The position numbers and the translations under genes are program-made. The notes under the pieces were generated by a model that did no database searches, was not told the origin of the DNA, and saw only the letters and a program-made list of their open reading frames with translations. From positions 186,001 to 250,000 of the forward strand of contig NZ_JAHLLW010000003.1 in assembly GCF_019426345.1 (NCBI RefSeq): a DNA stretch of 64,000 bases, read 5' to 3'. Source of the DNA: Marinomonas lutimaris. GTDB taxonomy: Bacteria > Pseudomonadota > Gammaproteobacteria > Pseudomonadales > Marinomonadaceae. Shown piece after piece: positions 1-9,527 of the stretch. Every line of letters starts with the position of its first letter. Positions within the stretch are counted from its first letter, which is position 1.

Positions 1-1177
1 GATTGTTGTCATGGAATTTGGCAACATAAAGAGTTCCCTCTTCCAGCAAGTCACGATTATTGCCACCTGCCAAATATTTATGCTTAGAAATGAAGCGATA
101 TAAGAATTCGCCACGCTCATCATCACCAAGATAAACCACAACATGGCCATTCGCCGCGATAGTCAATTCCGCGTTTTCGTGTTTAAAACGACCAAGTGCC
201 GTACGCTTTTTGGGACGTGAAGTTGGATCTAGTGGATCGATCTCAACAATATAACCAAAGCGGTTTGGCTCGTTTGGTTCTTTAACTAGGTTGAAACGGT
301 CATCCGCCATAGCCCAGTTGTAGCGACCTTCGGTGCTCATACCGTAGCGTTTGAATGCTTCAGGCATTTTGTAATCTTTGTCGTTTGCCGTGAAGTAGCC
401 ATTAAAGTTCTCTTCACACGTCAAATACGTACCCCATGGTGTTTGTCCATTACCACAGTTATTCCATGTGCCTTTTGCTACTAACCCCTTAGGATCTTCT
501 GACGTTTGCATCCATTTATGACCACGTGCGGGGCCTGTAATATCCATGGCAGTATCAGCAGTAATGCGGCGATTATAAGGAGAGTCCTGGACGATGCCCC
601 ATTTACCACCACGTTGCGCCACCTCAATAATGGATACGCCATGGGCTGCTTTGTTCTTACGGACATCATCAGCTGTTGCAGGCATACCATCAGCGCGATT
701 AGCGTGTAGCGTTTTCTCATTGGTGTATTCATTGTTGATGGCCATAATCTGTTTGCCATCTTTAGAAAAGAAAGCCATGCCGTCATTATGATCGCCAAAT
801 GCTAACTCTTGAGAAGCGCCTGTGCCACCTGTCGCCGCATCAAAAGCAGGAGCATTGCTGAATAATGGGTCCCCCCAAGAAGCGACCACTTCCCATTTAT
901 AGCCTTCAGGTACAGTCACGGTATCCAACGAGTTGGCTTTTACCATGCTGAATGCAAGACGAGACTCTGCCGTTTCAGCAGCTAGCGCTTTACCCGCAGC
1001 CAATGTCGTCGAGCCCATAACAAAAGCACCAGCTCCAACGGCCACACCGCCACCTAAAAAGCCGCGGCGAGAGACCATTTTATTAGCGACTTCTTCGAAC
1101 TCTACCACTTCAGGTGCTGGTCGTACCAGCTCATCTAATTCATCAAACCCTAGTTTTCTGTTGTTCTTGATATTCAT
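1..1177 (-). CDS. phoX: PhoX-family alkaline phosphatase (DUF839), 3' end outside window
   Basis: Secreted calcium/iron-type alkaline phosphatase that releases phosphate from organic monoesters. The frame stays open from an ATG at 1177 to the window edge, so about 392 N-terminal residues are present. Near residues 36-43 there is a twin-arginine signal (SRRGFLGG) followed by a hydrophobic Gly/Ala stretch, so export is probably by Tat. The mature part carries PhoX-family blocks such as NNEYTNE, PWGTYLTCEEN and a late GRFKHENAE segment. It is divergent from the chemoreceptor at 1467, and a Pho box lies about 170 bp upstream. Family assignment is from recognised blocks, not a search. Confidence 0.9.
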   Translation of the reverse strand, partial: MNIKNNRKLGFDELDELVRPAPEVVEFEEVANKMVSRRGFLGGGVAVGAGAFVMGSTTLAAGKALAAETAESRLAFSMVKANSLDTVTVPEGYKWEVVASWGDPLFSNAPAFDAATGGTGASQELAFGDHNDGMAFFSKDGKQIMAINNEYTNEKTLHANRADGMPATADDVRKNKAAHGVSIIEVAQRGGKWGIVQDSPYNRRITADTAMDITGPARGHKWMQTSEDPKGLVAKGTWNNCGNGQTPWGTYLTCEENFNGYFTANDKDYKMPEAFKRYGMSTEGRYNWAMADDRFNLVKEPNEPNRFGYIVEIDPLDPTSRPKKRTALGRFKHENAELTIAANGHVVVYLGDDERGEFLYRFISKHKYLAGGNNRDLLEEGTLYVAKFHDNN

Positions 1178-1349
1178 AACACTGCCCTATTATTTATAAA
1201 AAATTGGTCGCCTAGGCACTCGAACTTCGGGGGCTTACCCTTTATAAATCGATCCTGGCTACTGGTTTTAGTGTCTATTTTTCAAATACGCTGCTTCCCC
1301 CTGCAAAAGGAAACTATCAATGAATTTACGGATAAAACATTACATAGAA

Positions 1350-1367
1350 ATGACAGTAGAACGACAT
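1350..1367 (-). promoter_or_regulatory. Putative Pho box upstream of phoX
   Basis: Read on the minus strand this is ATGTCGT-TCTA-CTGTCAT, two 7-bp half-sites separated by 4 bp. It matches the PhoB consensus CTGTCAT-N4-CTGTCAT at 12 of 14 positions. An AT-rich -10-like TATGTA follows on the phoX side. The site is about 173 bp upstream of the phoX start, implying a long leader. Pho control of PhoX is established in other bacteria; here it is inferred from the motif. Confidence 0.55.
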
Positions 1368-1466
1368 TGTGTTTAGATGAAAAAACATGTGTCAGGAAGA
1401 CTCATATAAAAGACAAAAAAACGAGCAGCATCATAATAAAAAATATATCTATTAAAGGATGAATTT

Positions 1467-3104
1467 ATGGTTAAGACCTTACGCAACATTCCAATTCGCT
1501 TACGCCTAACAGGTTTAGTAGTCTTTTTTTCATTAGGGCTCATCTCTGTTGTTTATTTATCGCTAACCGTCAACAAGCAATCCTTGCTAGATGAAAAATA
1601 CGCACAAACAAAAAACGTTGTTGAAACCGCTACAGGTGTATTCAATTACTTTTACAAACTTGAACAATCTGGAGAGCTAAGCCAAGCTGATGCCCAGCGC
1701 TATGCAATGAACATGGTTAAAGATACCCGCTATGCAAAGTCTGAATATTTCTGGATTAATGACTACAACGCAGCCATGGTTATGCACTCGGTAAACCCTT
1801 CTCTAGATGGCAAAGACCTATCCAACTTAGAAGACCCCAATGGCAAAAAGCTCTTCTCAGAGTTTGTCAAAGTGGTTAAAGCACAAGAAGCTGGTTTTGT
1901 GGATTACCTTTGGCCAAAACCTGGAAATAACACACCTGTAGAGAAAATATCTTATGTCCAAGGCTTTAAACCGTGGGGATGGATCATTGGCTCAGGTATT
2001 TACTTAGATGATGTGGACACACAATATAATAAAGAGGTCACTAAACTAGGTTCAATTAGTGCAGTCATTATACTAATCGCCCTCTTCATTTCCTTTTTGA
2101 TAGTACGATCTATTCTTGTACCTATTGGGCAAATACAATCCGCCTTGCATAACATTGCAGATGGTGAAGGTGACTTAAGAGCCCGCCTACCTGAATCCGG
2201 TAAAGATCAATTGACCCAAATTGCCATTTACTACAATACGTTTGTAGAGCGCCTTTCACTCACTCTTAGTAAAGCTGTTCTGCTTAACCAAGAAGTCGAA
2301 AATAAGAGTCAGGAGCTAAAATCTGTTGCTGGAAAAACACAAGCCATTACACAACAGCGTGAAGGCATGTTTTTGCAAATGGCAGAAACCATAAAAGAAG
2401 TGGATGATTTTAAAAATGAGGTTATCGACAGTACTCAATCAACTCTTGCGTCAGCTCAAATCACGGTAGAAAAAACTCAAACAGGACAAAATGCGATTAA
2501 TCAAACCGTCGAATCTCTTGAAAAACTTTCTTATGAACTAGAAGCAGGTCTAAGTACTGTTGTTCAATTAGCAGAACAATCGCAAACTATTGGGTCGGTA
2601 CTCGATGTCATCAGCGCCATCGCAGAACAAACCAACCTCTTGGCTCTTAATGCCGCCATTGAAGCCGCTCGCGCTGGTGAACAAGGTCGAGGTTTTGCTG
2701 TAGTAGCAGACGAAGTGAGAGGGCTAGCAAGCCGAACTCAGGCCTCCACGGATGAAATTCAAAACATGATTAGCAAACTTCAAAGCGGCGCAAAAGAAGC
2801 CGAAGCTCGTATCACTGCAAGCCATCAGCAATCACAAAAAACCACTGAAGAAATAACGCTCACCACACAATACCTGCAAGCTATCGCTACATCAGTAGAT
2901 GGTATAAATAGCGCAAGCAACACCGTTATCCAAAGCGTTAATATGCAAAGCGACGCTGTTCAAAGACTTAACCATCTCAATGAGAAAGTATCGGAACTAT
3001 CTACTCAGGCAGGCAAATTGGTTCAACAAAATAATCTAACCAGTGAATCACTTGCTAAAACAGCGAAAGAAACTCAAGAAATAATGTCAATTTTTAAACT
3101 TTAA
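1467..3104 (+). CDS. Methyl-accepting chemotaxis protein with Cache sensor
   Basis: Inner-membrane chemoreceptor of 545 residues. The order is: short cytoplasmic tail, membrane segment about residues 13-31, periplasmic single-Cache-2-type domain about 35-185 (EYFWIND and the [12 protein letters not shown] end are typical), second membrane segment about 190-212, HAMP, then the signalling helical hairpin with the conserved tip [19 protein letters not shown]. Cache-2 sensors often bind small carboxylates, but the ligand cannot be read here. No CheR-tethering C-terminal pentapeptide is present; the protein ends IFKL. AAGGAT sits 6 bp before the ATG. It is a single gene followed by a terminator. 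Confidence 0.93.
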   Translation: MVKTLRNIPIRLRLTGLVVFFSLGLISVVYLSLTVNKQSLLDEKYAQTKNVVETATGVFNYFYKLEQSGELSQADAQRYAMNMVKDTRYAKSEYFWINDYNAAMVMHSVNPSLDGKDLSNLEDPNGKKLFSEFVKVVKAQEAGFVDYLWPKPGNNTPVEKISYVQGFKPWGWIIGSGIYLDDVDTQYNKEVTKLGSISAVIILIALFISFLIVRSILVPIGQIQSALHNIADGEGDLRARLPESGKDQLTQIAIYYNTFVERLSLTLSKAVLLNQEVENKSQELKSVAGKTQAITQQREGMFLQMAETIKEVDDFKNEVIDSTQSTLASAQITVEKTQTGQNAINQTVESLEKLSYELEAGLSTVVQLAEQSQTIGSVLDVISAIAEQTNLLALNAAIEAARAGEQGRGFAVVADEVRGLASRTQASTDEIQNMISKLQSGAKEAEARITASHQQSQKTTEEITLTTQYLQAIATSVDGINSASNTVIQSVNMQSDAVQRLNHLNEKVSELSTQAGKLVQQNNLTSESLAKTAKETQEIMSIFKL

Positions 3105-3118
3105 GATTGAAATAGAAA

Positions 3119-3146
3119 CAGCCGATAAGTCATCACTTATTGGCTG
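3119..3146 (+). terminator. Rho-independent terminator of the Cache chemoreceptor gene
   Basis: A 12-bp stem (CAGCCGATAAGT paired with ACTTATTGGCTG, one G-U pair) with a 4-base loop is followed by CTTT. It lies 14 bp after the chemoreceptor stop and just before the convergent YjbR-like gene. Confidence 0.65.
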
Positions 3147-3154
3147 CTTTACAT

Positions 3155-3547
3155 TTAAGAATAAGAGCCTACGTATAAACTTGGTTTTCCATATCGTACT
3201 TCCAAGCCATCTCTGATGGATTTTTTTAAACCTTTCACAACCAAACCATAGGAATGGTCAATCAGCCTTTCTATTTCGCCCATGGGTAAATCACCATCTA
3301 AAATGACGGAGTTCCAGTGACGTTTGTTCATGTGATAAGCAGGAATAACCTCAGGGAAAATATCACGTAGCTCAATGGCATGATCAGGTGCGCATTTTAA
3401 ATTAAGTAACAACTGGCCTTGCTTCTTAACCAACAAGGCAAACATCTTTCCTTGTACTTTAAACACAGCAGTGTGGTCATCAAATGGGTAATATTCTTCT
3501 GCTTCAGGTTTCAAAAGCAGATACTTTTTAAGTGCTGTTGAGTCCAA
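3155..3547 (-). CDS. MmcQ/YjbR family DNA-binding-fold protein
   Basis: About 130 residues in the MmcQ/YjbR (DUF419) family, a small cyclophilin-like/double-wing fold protein of unknown function. Recognisable blocks are PFDDHTAVFKVQGKMFALL near the N-terminus and the family-like HWNSVILDG. I chose the TTG at 3547, which gives MDSTALKKYLLLKP, the usual start of the family, with AAAGGG about 8 bp upstream. The frame stays open to another TTG at 3592, but that lies in the T-run of the ybiT terminator. It is downstream of ybiT on the same strand, beyond that terminator. Confidence 0.82.
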   Translation of the reverse strand: MDSTALKKYLLLKPEAEEYYPFDDHTAVFKVQGKMFALLVKKQGQLLLNLKCAPDHAIELRDIFPEVIPAYHMNKRHWNSVILDGDLPMGEIERLIDHSYGLVVKGLKKSIRDGLEVRYGKPSLYVGSYS

Positions 3548-3593
3548 AATAGCGCCCTTTTCTGATTCCAAATAGCCCTGAGTATAAAGCAAA

Positions 3594-3626
3594 AAAGCCG
3601 CTTACTGACAACCCGTAAGCGGCTTT
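3594..3626 (-). terminator. Rho-independent terminator after ybiT
   Basis: On the minus strand a perfect 12-bp stem AAAGCCGCTTAC/GTAAGCGGCTTT with a 9-base loop runs into a T-run. It begins 25 bp after the ybiT stop, so it should separate ybiT from the YjbR-like gene. Confidence 0.9.
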
Positions 3627-3651
3627 AAATAAATACTATACCTAAACAAGG

Positions 3652-5235
3652 CTAACCTTGGTGAGCAAGGTACTCATCATATGTACCTTGGAAATCAATA
3701 ACCTTTTGACCTTTAATTTCGATCACTCGGTTTGCCAAAGAAGAAACAAACGCCCTATCGTGGCTTACGAAAATCAGCGTGCCGTCAAAGTCTAACAACG
3801 CATTGTTTAATGCTTCGATGGCTTCCATGTCCATGTGGTTCGTTGGCTCATCCATAACTAAGACGTTTAAGTCCATCATCATCAACTTACCAAACAATAA
3901 GCGGTTTTTTTCACCACCAGAACACACTCGTACTTTCTTATTGAAGTCATCCGCGGTAAACAGCAAACGCCCCAACATAGCACGAACTTTAAGATCATCA
4001 TGCTTCGCAGTACGCCATTTCGACATCCAATCAAACAAGGTTAAATCGCAATCAAAGTCTTCTGTACTGTCTTGCGGGCAATAACCAATCACGGCATTTT
4101 CTGCCCATTTAATCTCACCTTGCTTGGCTTCTAATTCGCTCATTAAACAGCGTAAGAATGTCGTTTTACCAGCACCGTTTTCACCGATAATAGCCAAACG
4201 GGAGCCTGCTTCTAGAATCATATTGCCGCCAGAAAACAGCAATTCATCATAGCCGTGACCAAGATCTTCTAAGATCAAAGCATGACGATGAAGCTTCTTA
4301 TCTTGCTTAAAGGTCAGCGATGGCGTCATTCGGCTAGATTGCTTAACTTCTGATAGCTCAATCTTTTCTAATTTCTTAGCGCGAGAGCTCGCTTGTTTAG
4401 CTTTCGATGCGTTAGCAGAAAATCGATTCACGAACGCTTGAAGGTCATCCATTTCCGCACTTTTCTTCGCATTCTCTGTTAATAATTGTTCGCGAATCAA
4501 AGACGATGCTTCCATGAAGTATTCGTAGTTACCAGGATAGATACGCAATTCACCAAAATCGATATCCGCCATGTGAGTACACACAGAGTTTAAAAAATGA
4601 CGGTCATGGGAAATGATGATCATGGTGCATTTACGTTGATTCAATACACCAGCCAACCAGTTAATGGTATGGATATCCAAGTTGTTGGTTGGTTCGTCCA
4701 ATAGCAAAATATCAGGATTAGCAAACAAGGCTTGTGCTAATAAAACACGAAGTTTCCAACCCGGTGCAACTTGGCTCATCAAACCAAAATGAAATTCTTC
4801 CGCTATACCCGCTTCCAACAGAATATCGCCTGCACGGCTTTCCGCACTATAGCCATCCATCTCAGCGAATTCCGCTTCTAGCTCACCTGCTCGCATGCCA
4901 TCTTCTTCGCTCATTTCTGGCTTAGAGTAAATGGCATCACGCTCTTGTTTGACTTTCCAAAGCGCCACATCACCCATAATAACGGCGTCAACAACAGTAT
5001 ATTCTTCAAAAGCAAACTGATCCTGACTCAAGGTACCGACTTTTTCACCTGGAGTAATAGATACGTTTCCAGATGTTGGCGTCAGTGCCCCACTCAAAAT
5101 TTTCATGAAGGTAGACTTGCCACACCCGTTCGCACCAATTAAGCCATAGCGATTGCCGTTACCGAATTTTGCGGAGATGTTTTCAAACAATGGCGTTGCG
5201 CCAAATTGCATGGTGATATTAGCCGTGGAGATCAA
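3652..5235 (-). CDS. ybiT: ABC-F family ATPase YbiT
   Basis: A 527-residue soluble protein with two ABC ATPase domains and no membrane segments, as expected for ABC-F translation factors that act at the ribosomal E site. Walker [10 protein letters not shown] is at residues 34-42 and the second is GENGAGKTT; both halves have [17 protein letters not shown] Walker B blocks. The charged interdomain linker (DNA segment about 4300-4500) contains the [15 protein letters not shown] pattern. Sequence, including [11 protein letters not shown] and VCTHMADID, closely follows E. coli YbiT as I recall it. The start is a TTG with TAGGG about 9 bp upstream. It forms its own unit with a strong terminator. Confidence 0.93.
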   Translation of the reverse strand: MISTANITMQFGATPLFENISAKFGNGNRYGLIGANGCGKSTFMKILSGALTPTSGNVSITPGEKVGTLSQDQFAFEEYTVVDAVIMGDVALWKVKQERDAIYSKPEMSEEDGMRAGELEAEFAEMDGYSAESRAGDILLEAGIAEEFHFGLMSQVAPGWKLRVLLAQALFANPDILLLDEPTNNLDIHTINWLAGVLNQRKCTMIIISHDRHFLNSVCTHMADIDFGELRIYPGNYEYFMEASSLIREQLLTENAKKSAEMDDLQAFVNRFSANASKAKQASSRAKKLEKIELSEVKQSSRMTPSLTFKQDKKLHRHALILEDLGHGYDELLFSGGNMILEAGSRLAIIGENGAGKTTFLRCLMSELEAKQGEIKWAENAVIGYCPQDSTEDFDCDLTLFDWMSKWRTAKHDDLKVRAMLGRLLFTADDFNKKVRVCSGGEKNRLLFGKLMMMDLNVLVMDEPTNHMDMEAIEALNNALLDFDGTLIFVSHDRAFVSSLANRVIEIKGQKVIDFQGTYDEYLAHQG

Positions 5236-5453
5236 AGGAAAAAGCCCTAAACAAAGAGAAATGAAAAACGTTTATACAGACCACAAAATCAGGGTCAAAA
5301 GACAAACACAAAGATGGGCGAATATAGAGTCTTAAGGCACTAAAGTCGAGGGTTAAGTGTCGTTTTTTTGAACAAGTCGGTGTATTAGCAAAGATTATTT
5401 ATAGAACAAACTCATAGCGCTCAATCACAGTGCATGATTCTTAATACTATCTT

Positions 5454-5852
5454 TTAAATACAGCTATCTTTCGGTGCAACAAAAGGTGTTGCTGAGGAGG
5501 ACGTGTCTTCTTCGCTAGAAGGCGTTCTATCTTCACTTTCAGAAGTCATATTCTCAGATGAAGTGCTTGCTTGTGCAGTGCTGTTTGCCATATAAACAGA
5601 TACTTGCGTCATCAAAAAGCTTAAGACATCTCGACTAGCGCCATTAAGCAAGTTTTTTCTAACCTTCCTTGTGATATCAAGTTGTGTGCTTGCACCTAAT
5701 ACAAAGCTTGCAATTAACCCTGTCGGGCTAGTCGCTTTGTCTAGAATATTATCAACAGCGTTATCACGTGACAGTTTGGCACGTTTTTCCAAAACCTGAG
5801 TACGCAAATAAAGGCGCTCTCGCTTTTGGTGCATTTGTTTAAGACCAAACAT
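5454..5852 (-). CDS. YqjK-like small protein
   Basis: A 132-residue protein with a very basic N-terminus (HQKRERLYLRTQVLEKRAKL), a short hydrophobic patch (GLIASFVLGAS) and a Ser/Glu-rich, low-complexity tail. No catalytic motif is seen. It is last in a three-gene run behind YqjE-like and YqjD-like proteins, with a 3-bp gap to the YqjE-like stop. This copies the E. coli yqjD-yqjE-yqjK order, which is the main ground for the name; the sequence itself is poorly conserved. Confidence 0.6.
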   Translation of the reverse strand: MFGLKQMHQKRERLYLRTQVLEKRAKLSRDNAVDNILDKATSPTGLIASFVLGASTQLDITRKVRKNLLNGASRDVLSFLMTQVSVYMANSTAQASTSSENMTSESEDRTPSSEEDTSSSATPFVAPKDSCI

Positions 5853-5855
5853 ATC

Positions 5856-6233
5856 CTAATCCTCATCCGTTGGAATAATGGCATCCAAAGTACGGATAAA
5901 ATCCATGCTTTTCAATGTTCGTTTCACAAAATAAAGCAATACGATAGAGCTTAAAAAGGTCACTAACGTAGCGGTTAACAAAATACCAGCAAGAGAAAAT
6001 CCGTAGCTCCATGCAATCGCAGCACTGCTGGCGATAATTAATAACCAAGTAGTAAGCAAGAGAAAGATCACACCACACATTAAGGCAAGGAGCTGGGCAC
6101 TAGACGTCACCCATAACTTCGCTTCTAATGCTCCAAGCCCCAATACACTCTTTAACCAACTTTTATGAGTATCAATCACATCATCCAAGTCAGATTTCTC
6201 TTGCGGTGAATCAGAGTGCTGCGGTGTTTCCAT
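5856..6233 (-). CDS. YqjE-like phage-holin-family membrane protein
   Basis: A 125-residue inner-membrane protein with two hydrophobic segments, about residues 48-72 (LLALMCGVIFLLLTTWLLIIAS) and 78-105, between charged ends. This is the layout of the YqjE/holin-X superfamily (DUF1469). The N-terminal part has the WLKSVLGLGALEAKLW amphipathic helix common in the family. It lies 17 bp after the YqjD-like gene. Function is unknown; in E. coli the yqjD-E-K set is stationary-phase and membrane-associated. Confidence 0.75.
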   Translation of the reverse strand: METPQHSDSPQEKSDLDDVIDTHKSWLKSVLGLGALEAKLWVTSSAQLLALMCGVIFLLLTTWLLIIASSAAIAWSYGFSLAGILLTATLVTFLSSIVLLYFVKRTLKSMDFIRTLDAIIPTDED

Positions 6234-6250
6234 CTATACAGTTTCCATGC

Positions 6251-6556
6251 TTATTTACGTTTACATAAAAAACTAGCAGCTAGCGCACCTGCTAAGAACG
6301 CAATACCAATGGTTTTAACAGGATGTTCTTTAGCATACTCACCAACTGCTGAAGATATTTTTTCAGATTGGTTTTTCGCAGTATCGGCGATTTTATGTGC
6401 TTGCTCACTGATTTGATGAGCCACTTCTTCGATGCGTTCTTGACTATGCTCTTTCATTTCAGCAGCACCATCTACTCCTTTATGAGCCGCTTCAGCAACG
6501 CTATCTACTTTTTCATGAGCTTTAGATTGAGTTGTACTTTTCGTTCCGGTAGCCAT
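6251..6556 (-). CDS. YqjD/ElaB (DUF883)-like membrane-anchored protein
   Basis: A 101-residue protein that is a long charged amphipathic helix rich in Ala, Glu, Lys and His, ending in one C-terminal membrane anchor (HPVKTIGIAFLAGALAASF, then CKRK). This is the DUF883 tail-anchored architecture of YqjD and ElaB, which bind ribosomes at the membrane in E. coli. AGGAG lies 8 bp before the ATG. First gene of the trio ending at 5454. The ribosome link is family knowledge only. Confidence 0.8.
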   Translation of the reverse strand: MATGTKSTTQSKAHEKVDSVAEAAHKGVDGAAEMKEHSQERIEEVAHQISEQAHKIADTAKNQSEKISSAVGEYAKEHPVKTIGIAFLAGALAASFLCKRK

Positions 6557-6907
6557 TCTTAATTCTCCTTTCAGAAATAAAACTAACTTTAAAATGCTCG
6601 TGAAGGTAAGGTATTTTCTTGTTTTTTAGAATCTAATTATTAAAAAAGAGTCAACAAACACAAGTGATAAAACAAGAAAGCGCCATCCACACTTCACTAT
6701 TTACACTACGTGGTTAATTTATAATGGTCAAATACACTAGGAAAAACGTCCCTTCTTTCCTTTTTTTATAGCCGATCTTTAAAGAGCGAGGTGTTTATAT
6801 AGTAGTTTTTAGAAAATATGCAAAGAAAATCTAAGGTAGATTAAGGTATTATTAGCAACTCAGTAGACGTATAGAACAATTAGCAAAAGAACAAAAAATA
6901 GAAATAA
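6557..6907. other. AT-rich non-coding stretch
   Basis: The stretch holds the upstream region of the YqjD-like gene (which reads leftward) and the end of the small-gene unit at 7026-7166. It is very AT-rich and I found no credible open frame or RNA gene. The terminator at 6908-6950 bounds it on the right. Confidence 0.5.
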
Positions 6908-6950
6908 AAAAGGGTAGAAAAGCTCTATTTCATACGCTTCCTACCCTTTT
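6908..6950 (-). terminator. Terminator after the 46-residue gene
   Basis: A perfect 10-bp inverted repeat (AAAAGGGTAG / CTACCCTTTT) with a 23-base loop. On the minus strand it continues into a T-rich tract. It begins 75 bp after the stop of the small gene at 7026-7166, and supports that gene as a separate transcription unit. Confidence 0.65.
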
Positions 6951-7025
6951 AAAATCGACTCATAGTAGCTCCGATTTATCTATTCAGAATTTATATCGAG
7001 TTTAAATAATATACAAAGATACAGA

Positions 7026-7166
7026 CTACTTTTTAACATCTACCCAAGCATCCCAGCCCTTCCATTCATCCATGTCTAAATTACTTCCGGTCTCAATATC
7101 AGCTAGTACTTCAGCGTGGCGGTTAAATACCTGTACCTTCATTAATTTTTTAATTAAACGAGCCAT
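7026..7166 (-). CDS. Small conserved-looking protein of 46 residues, function unknown
   Basis: An ATG at 7166 with AAGGA 10 bp upstream opens a 46-codon frame ending TAG at 7026. The product starts MARLIKKLMKVQVFNRHAE and ends WKGWDAWVDVKK: a basic N-terminal helix, then an acidic Trp-rich tail with three Trp in eight residues. No signal peptide or membrane segment. It stands alone, with 209 bp before the neighbouring gene and its own terminator. I do not recognise the family; ribosome site, terminator and ordered composition argue that it is real. Confidence 0.6.
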   Translation of the reverse strand: MARLIKKLMKVQVFNRHAEVLADIETGSNLDMDEWKGWDAWVDVKK

Positions 7167-7375
7167 CTTGGTTTTCCTTATCTTTCATGATTTTGGAAAC
7201 ATCATGCTAGCACCGAAAACAGCAAGTATACGTCAGCAACACCTAAAGAAAGTCTCTTTCCCCATTGCTCGAACTATCCTTTAGTTTCTTGACGTATGGT
7301 TCTTATATGAAGCCAAAAACACGTTTGTGCACTAAAAATAACGCAATATGAATATTTAAAGGAGCTTGCTCTTTA

Positions 7376-7969
7376 TCAAGACCATGAACGAGAAAGTGTC
7401 ATAACCTTTTCAAACAAAGACCATTTCAACAGGTGCTGCTGGTATTCACCAGCCTGGCCACTAAAACTAATACCATAAGCTTTCAAGCGGAAGGCAAGAA
7501 CTGCATAAAAAGCATCCACAGCTCCGGCTTGATCAAACATAAAAGGCCCTTTTGCCTGCGCAAAAATAGCTTCAACACGCTCAACTTCTTTTTTCACCGC
7601 ATCCGTTAAATGTTCTAGCGGAGCTACTTGATTAAAAGTAAACGGACACTGGCTGCGTAAATTCATAAAGCCAGAATGCATCTCCATACAAAGACTTCTG
7701 GCCTGTGCTCTTTCTGATTGATTCTTTGGGTACAAAGCGCCATCAGAGCATTCGTTAAAGTATTCAGCAATTGCTAAGGAATCATGCACAACAAAACCAT
7801 CTACCAGCAGCGCTGGCACCAAACCTGTAGATGAGTATTTCAATACCTCGGCTTTATAGCCCTGTTTTTCTAAATTAATAGGAATAAGGTCTAATTTAAT
7901 ACCAGCAATCTGTGCGCACATAAATGCGCGAAGCGACCAAGTTGATAAGGTTCCCACGACTAATTGCAT
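7376..7969 (-). CDS. Glutathione S-transferase family protein
   Basis: A 197-residue cytoplasmic protein. The N-terminal thioredoxin-fold domain (about 1-78) ends with the cis-proline block GLVPALLVDGFVVHDSLAIAEY, where VPALL and DSLAI are the usual glutathione-binding segment. An all-helical C-terminal domain follows. The N-terminal STWSLRAFM places Ser where the S/T/Y catalytic hydroxyl sits in the family. It resembles the maleylacetoacetate isomerase/zeta-like group only loosely, so the substrate is unknown. AAGGA lies upstream of the ATG. Single gene, 43 bp downstream of the CorC-like gene. Confidence 0.88.
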   Translation of the reverse strand: MQLVVGTLSTWSLRAFMCAQIAGIKLDLIPINLEKQGYKAEVLKYSSTGLVPALLVDGFVVHDSLAIAEYFNECSDGALYPKNQSERAQARSLCMEMHSGFMNLRSQCPFTFNQVAPLEHLTDAVKKEVERVEAIFAQAKGPFMFDQAGAVDAFYAVLAFRLKAYGISFSGQAGEYQQHLLKWSLFEKVMTLSRSWS

Positions 7970-8012
7970 GATAGCTATGTCCTTTTAAAAGCGTTAAAAA
8001 CTTGAAATACGC

Positions 8013-9290
8013 TTATTTCAACCGCGTGACCAATAACTGCTCGACTCTCACGCCTTCCAAATCCAGTACTTCAAACTTGTAGCCTTCATAGACAAAAAAA
8101 TCTGTACGCTTGGGCAAGCGTTTTAAGCTGTAAGTAATAAATCCACCGAGTGTTTCATACTGAGTTCGGTCAGGAAACTCTTCTATATTCAAACTGCGCA
8201 TCACGTCATTAATCGGCGTTAACCCTTCAATCAACCAAGAATTCGGATCACGCTGTACAATTTGCTCTTCATCGTGAGGAGTTAGTAAGCCGCCCATAAA
8301 GCCACCTAACAAGTCTTTCACTGTCACAATGCCTACGATAGTAGCGTATTCATTTACAATGACAGCAAAAGCTTGTGGCGCCACGCGGAAAGCATTAAGC
8401 GCTTCAGAAAGTGTTAAGGTTTCTGGTAGATAAAATACTTCTTTATCGACCTTTTCCGGCTTGATTTGCGCAGGTTCGCCTTTTAGTACCAAACGTAATA
8501 TTTCTTTCGATTCAATAATGCCTTCGATTTTATCCAAGCTGCCATTGCAGACCAAAAAGTCATTATGCGGATGATCGATAATCTTCTGGCTAATTTCTTC
8601 ACTACTGTCATCAATATCAAAATAGATAATCTGATCACGAGGTGTCATGGTACTAGAGATATTTCGCGTTTCTAATTCAAACACATTGCCAATGAGCTGA
8701 TATTCTTGACTCTGTAAACTGCCATCTTCAGCACCAGCGTCCATCATGGCAACAATGTCTTCTGTGGTCACCACCTCTTGGCGCTCAATAGGCACATTGA
8801 ACAAACGTAAAACAATATTAGTTAAACCGTTAAACAAAAAAACCACGGGGGTTAATAAGAAAGTCACCCAAAGCATAGGTGTAACCATTCGAATTGCTAC
8901 GGCTTCAGGCATAATCATTGCCAAACGCTTAGGCAATAGGTCTGCAAATAATATAAAAAGCGATGTTAAGCAAAGAAAAGAAAAGACAAAGCTGACTTGA
9001 TCCAATAAGGGACCAGAATAGAGCAAGTTCACCACTTGTTTAATGTAAGGAGTAAGGGCTTGTTCACCAACAATACCACCTAAAATAGCAATTGCATTGA
9101 GAACAATTTGAATCATGGCAAAAAAAGCACCAGGCTTTTGCTGCAACGTCAAAACGGCTTGAGCTTTATCATTGCCCTCATCCGCAAGTACACGTAATTT
9201 GATCTTTCTTGCGGCGGCCATACCTATTTCAGACATAGCAAACAATGCACTGGCAATAATCAATAAGCCAATACTAAACATATCACTCAT
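8013..9290 (-). CDS. CNNM/CorC (hemolysin C-like) family transporter-type protein
   Basis: A 425-residue membrane protein. The N-terminal DUF21/CNNM domain (about 1-185) has four hydrophobic segments and the SEIGMAAARKIKL start typical of the family. A CBS pair (about 205-330, with MTPRDQIIYFD and IVGIVTVKDLLGG) and a C-terminal CorC_HlyC domain (about 340-425, ending LVTRLK) follow. Family members are linked to magnesium/cobalt or sodium-dependent divalent cation efflux; the name hemolysin is historical. An A/G-rich ribosome site (AGAGAAAGAA) precedes the ATG. Confidence 0.9.
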   Translation of the reverse strand: MSDMFSIGLLIIASALFAMSEIGMAAARKIKLRVLADEGNDKAQAVLTLQQKPGAFFAMIQIVLNAIAILGGIVGEQALTPYIKQVVNLLYSGPLLDQVSFVFSFLCLTSLFILFADLLPKRLAMIMPEAVAIRMVTPMLWVTFLLTPVVFLFNGLTNIVLRLFNVPIERQEVVTTEDIVAMMDAGAEDGSLQSQEYQLIGNVFELETRNISSTMTPRDQIIYFDIDDSSEEISQKIIDHPHNDFLVCNGSLDKIEGIIESKEILRLVLKGEPAQIKPEKVDKEVFYLPETLTLSEALNAFRVAPQAFAVIVNEYATIVGIVTVKDLLGGFMGGLLTPHDEEQIVQRDPNSWLIEGLTPINDVMRSLNIEEFPDRTQYETLGGFITYSLKRLPKRTDFFVYEGYKFEVLDLEGVRVEQLLVTRLK

Positions 9291-9527
9291 TTCTTTCTCT
9301 CTTTTCCGAAAAGGCTAACTCAAACGCGGGCTGGAATATTCTATTCCTAGTGCAAAATATATAAATATAAGCGCATTATAGAAGGAAGTTGAGACGATAC
9401 AACGCTTATTTTTTATACTTTCAGAAGGGTAAGAGACAATACTAAAAACCTTTATGTAGACGTAGAATACAGCGATAAAACGGTCTTAAAAACATCCATT
9501 AACTCACAAGGTTTCAAAAGGTCGATC

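Noticed and set aside
481..798. Minus-strand frame within phoX and many similar frames in other genes
   Set aside because: They lie in other frames of longer, recognisable genes and lack ribosome sites or family motifs.
3548..3592. Extended start (TTG at 3592) for the YjbR-like gene
   Set aside because: It would start inside the T-run of the ybiT terminator and the added residues do not resemble the family; the TTG at 3547 gives the family start.
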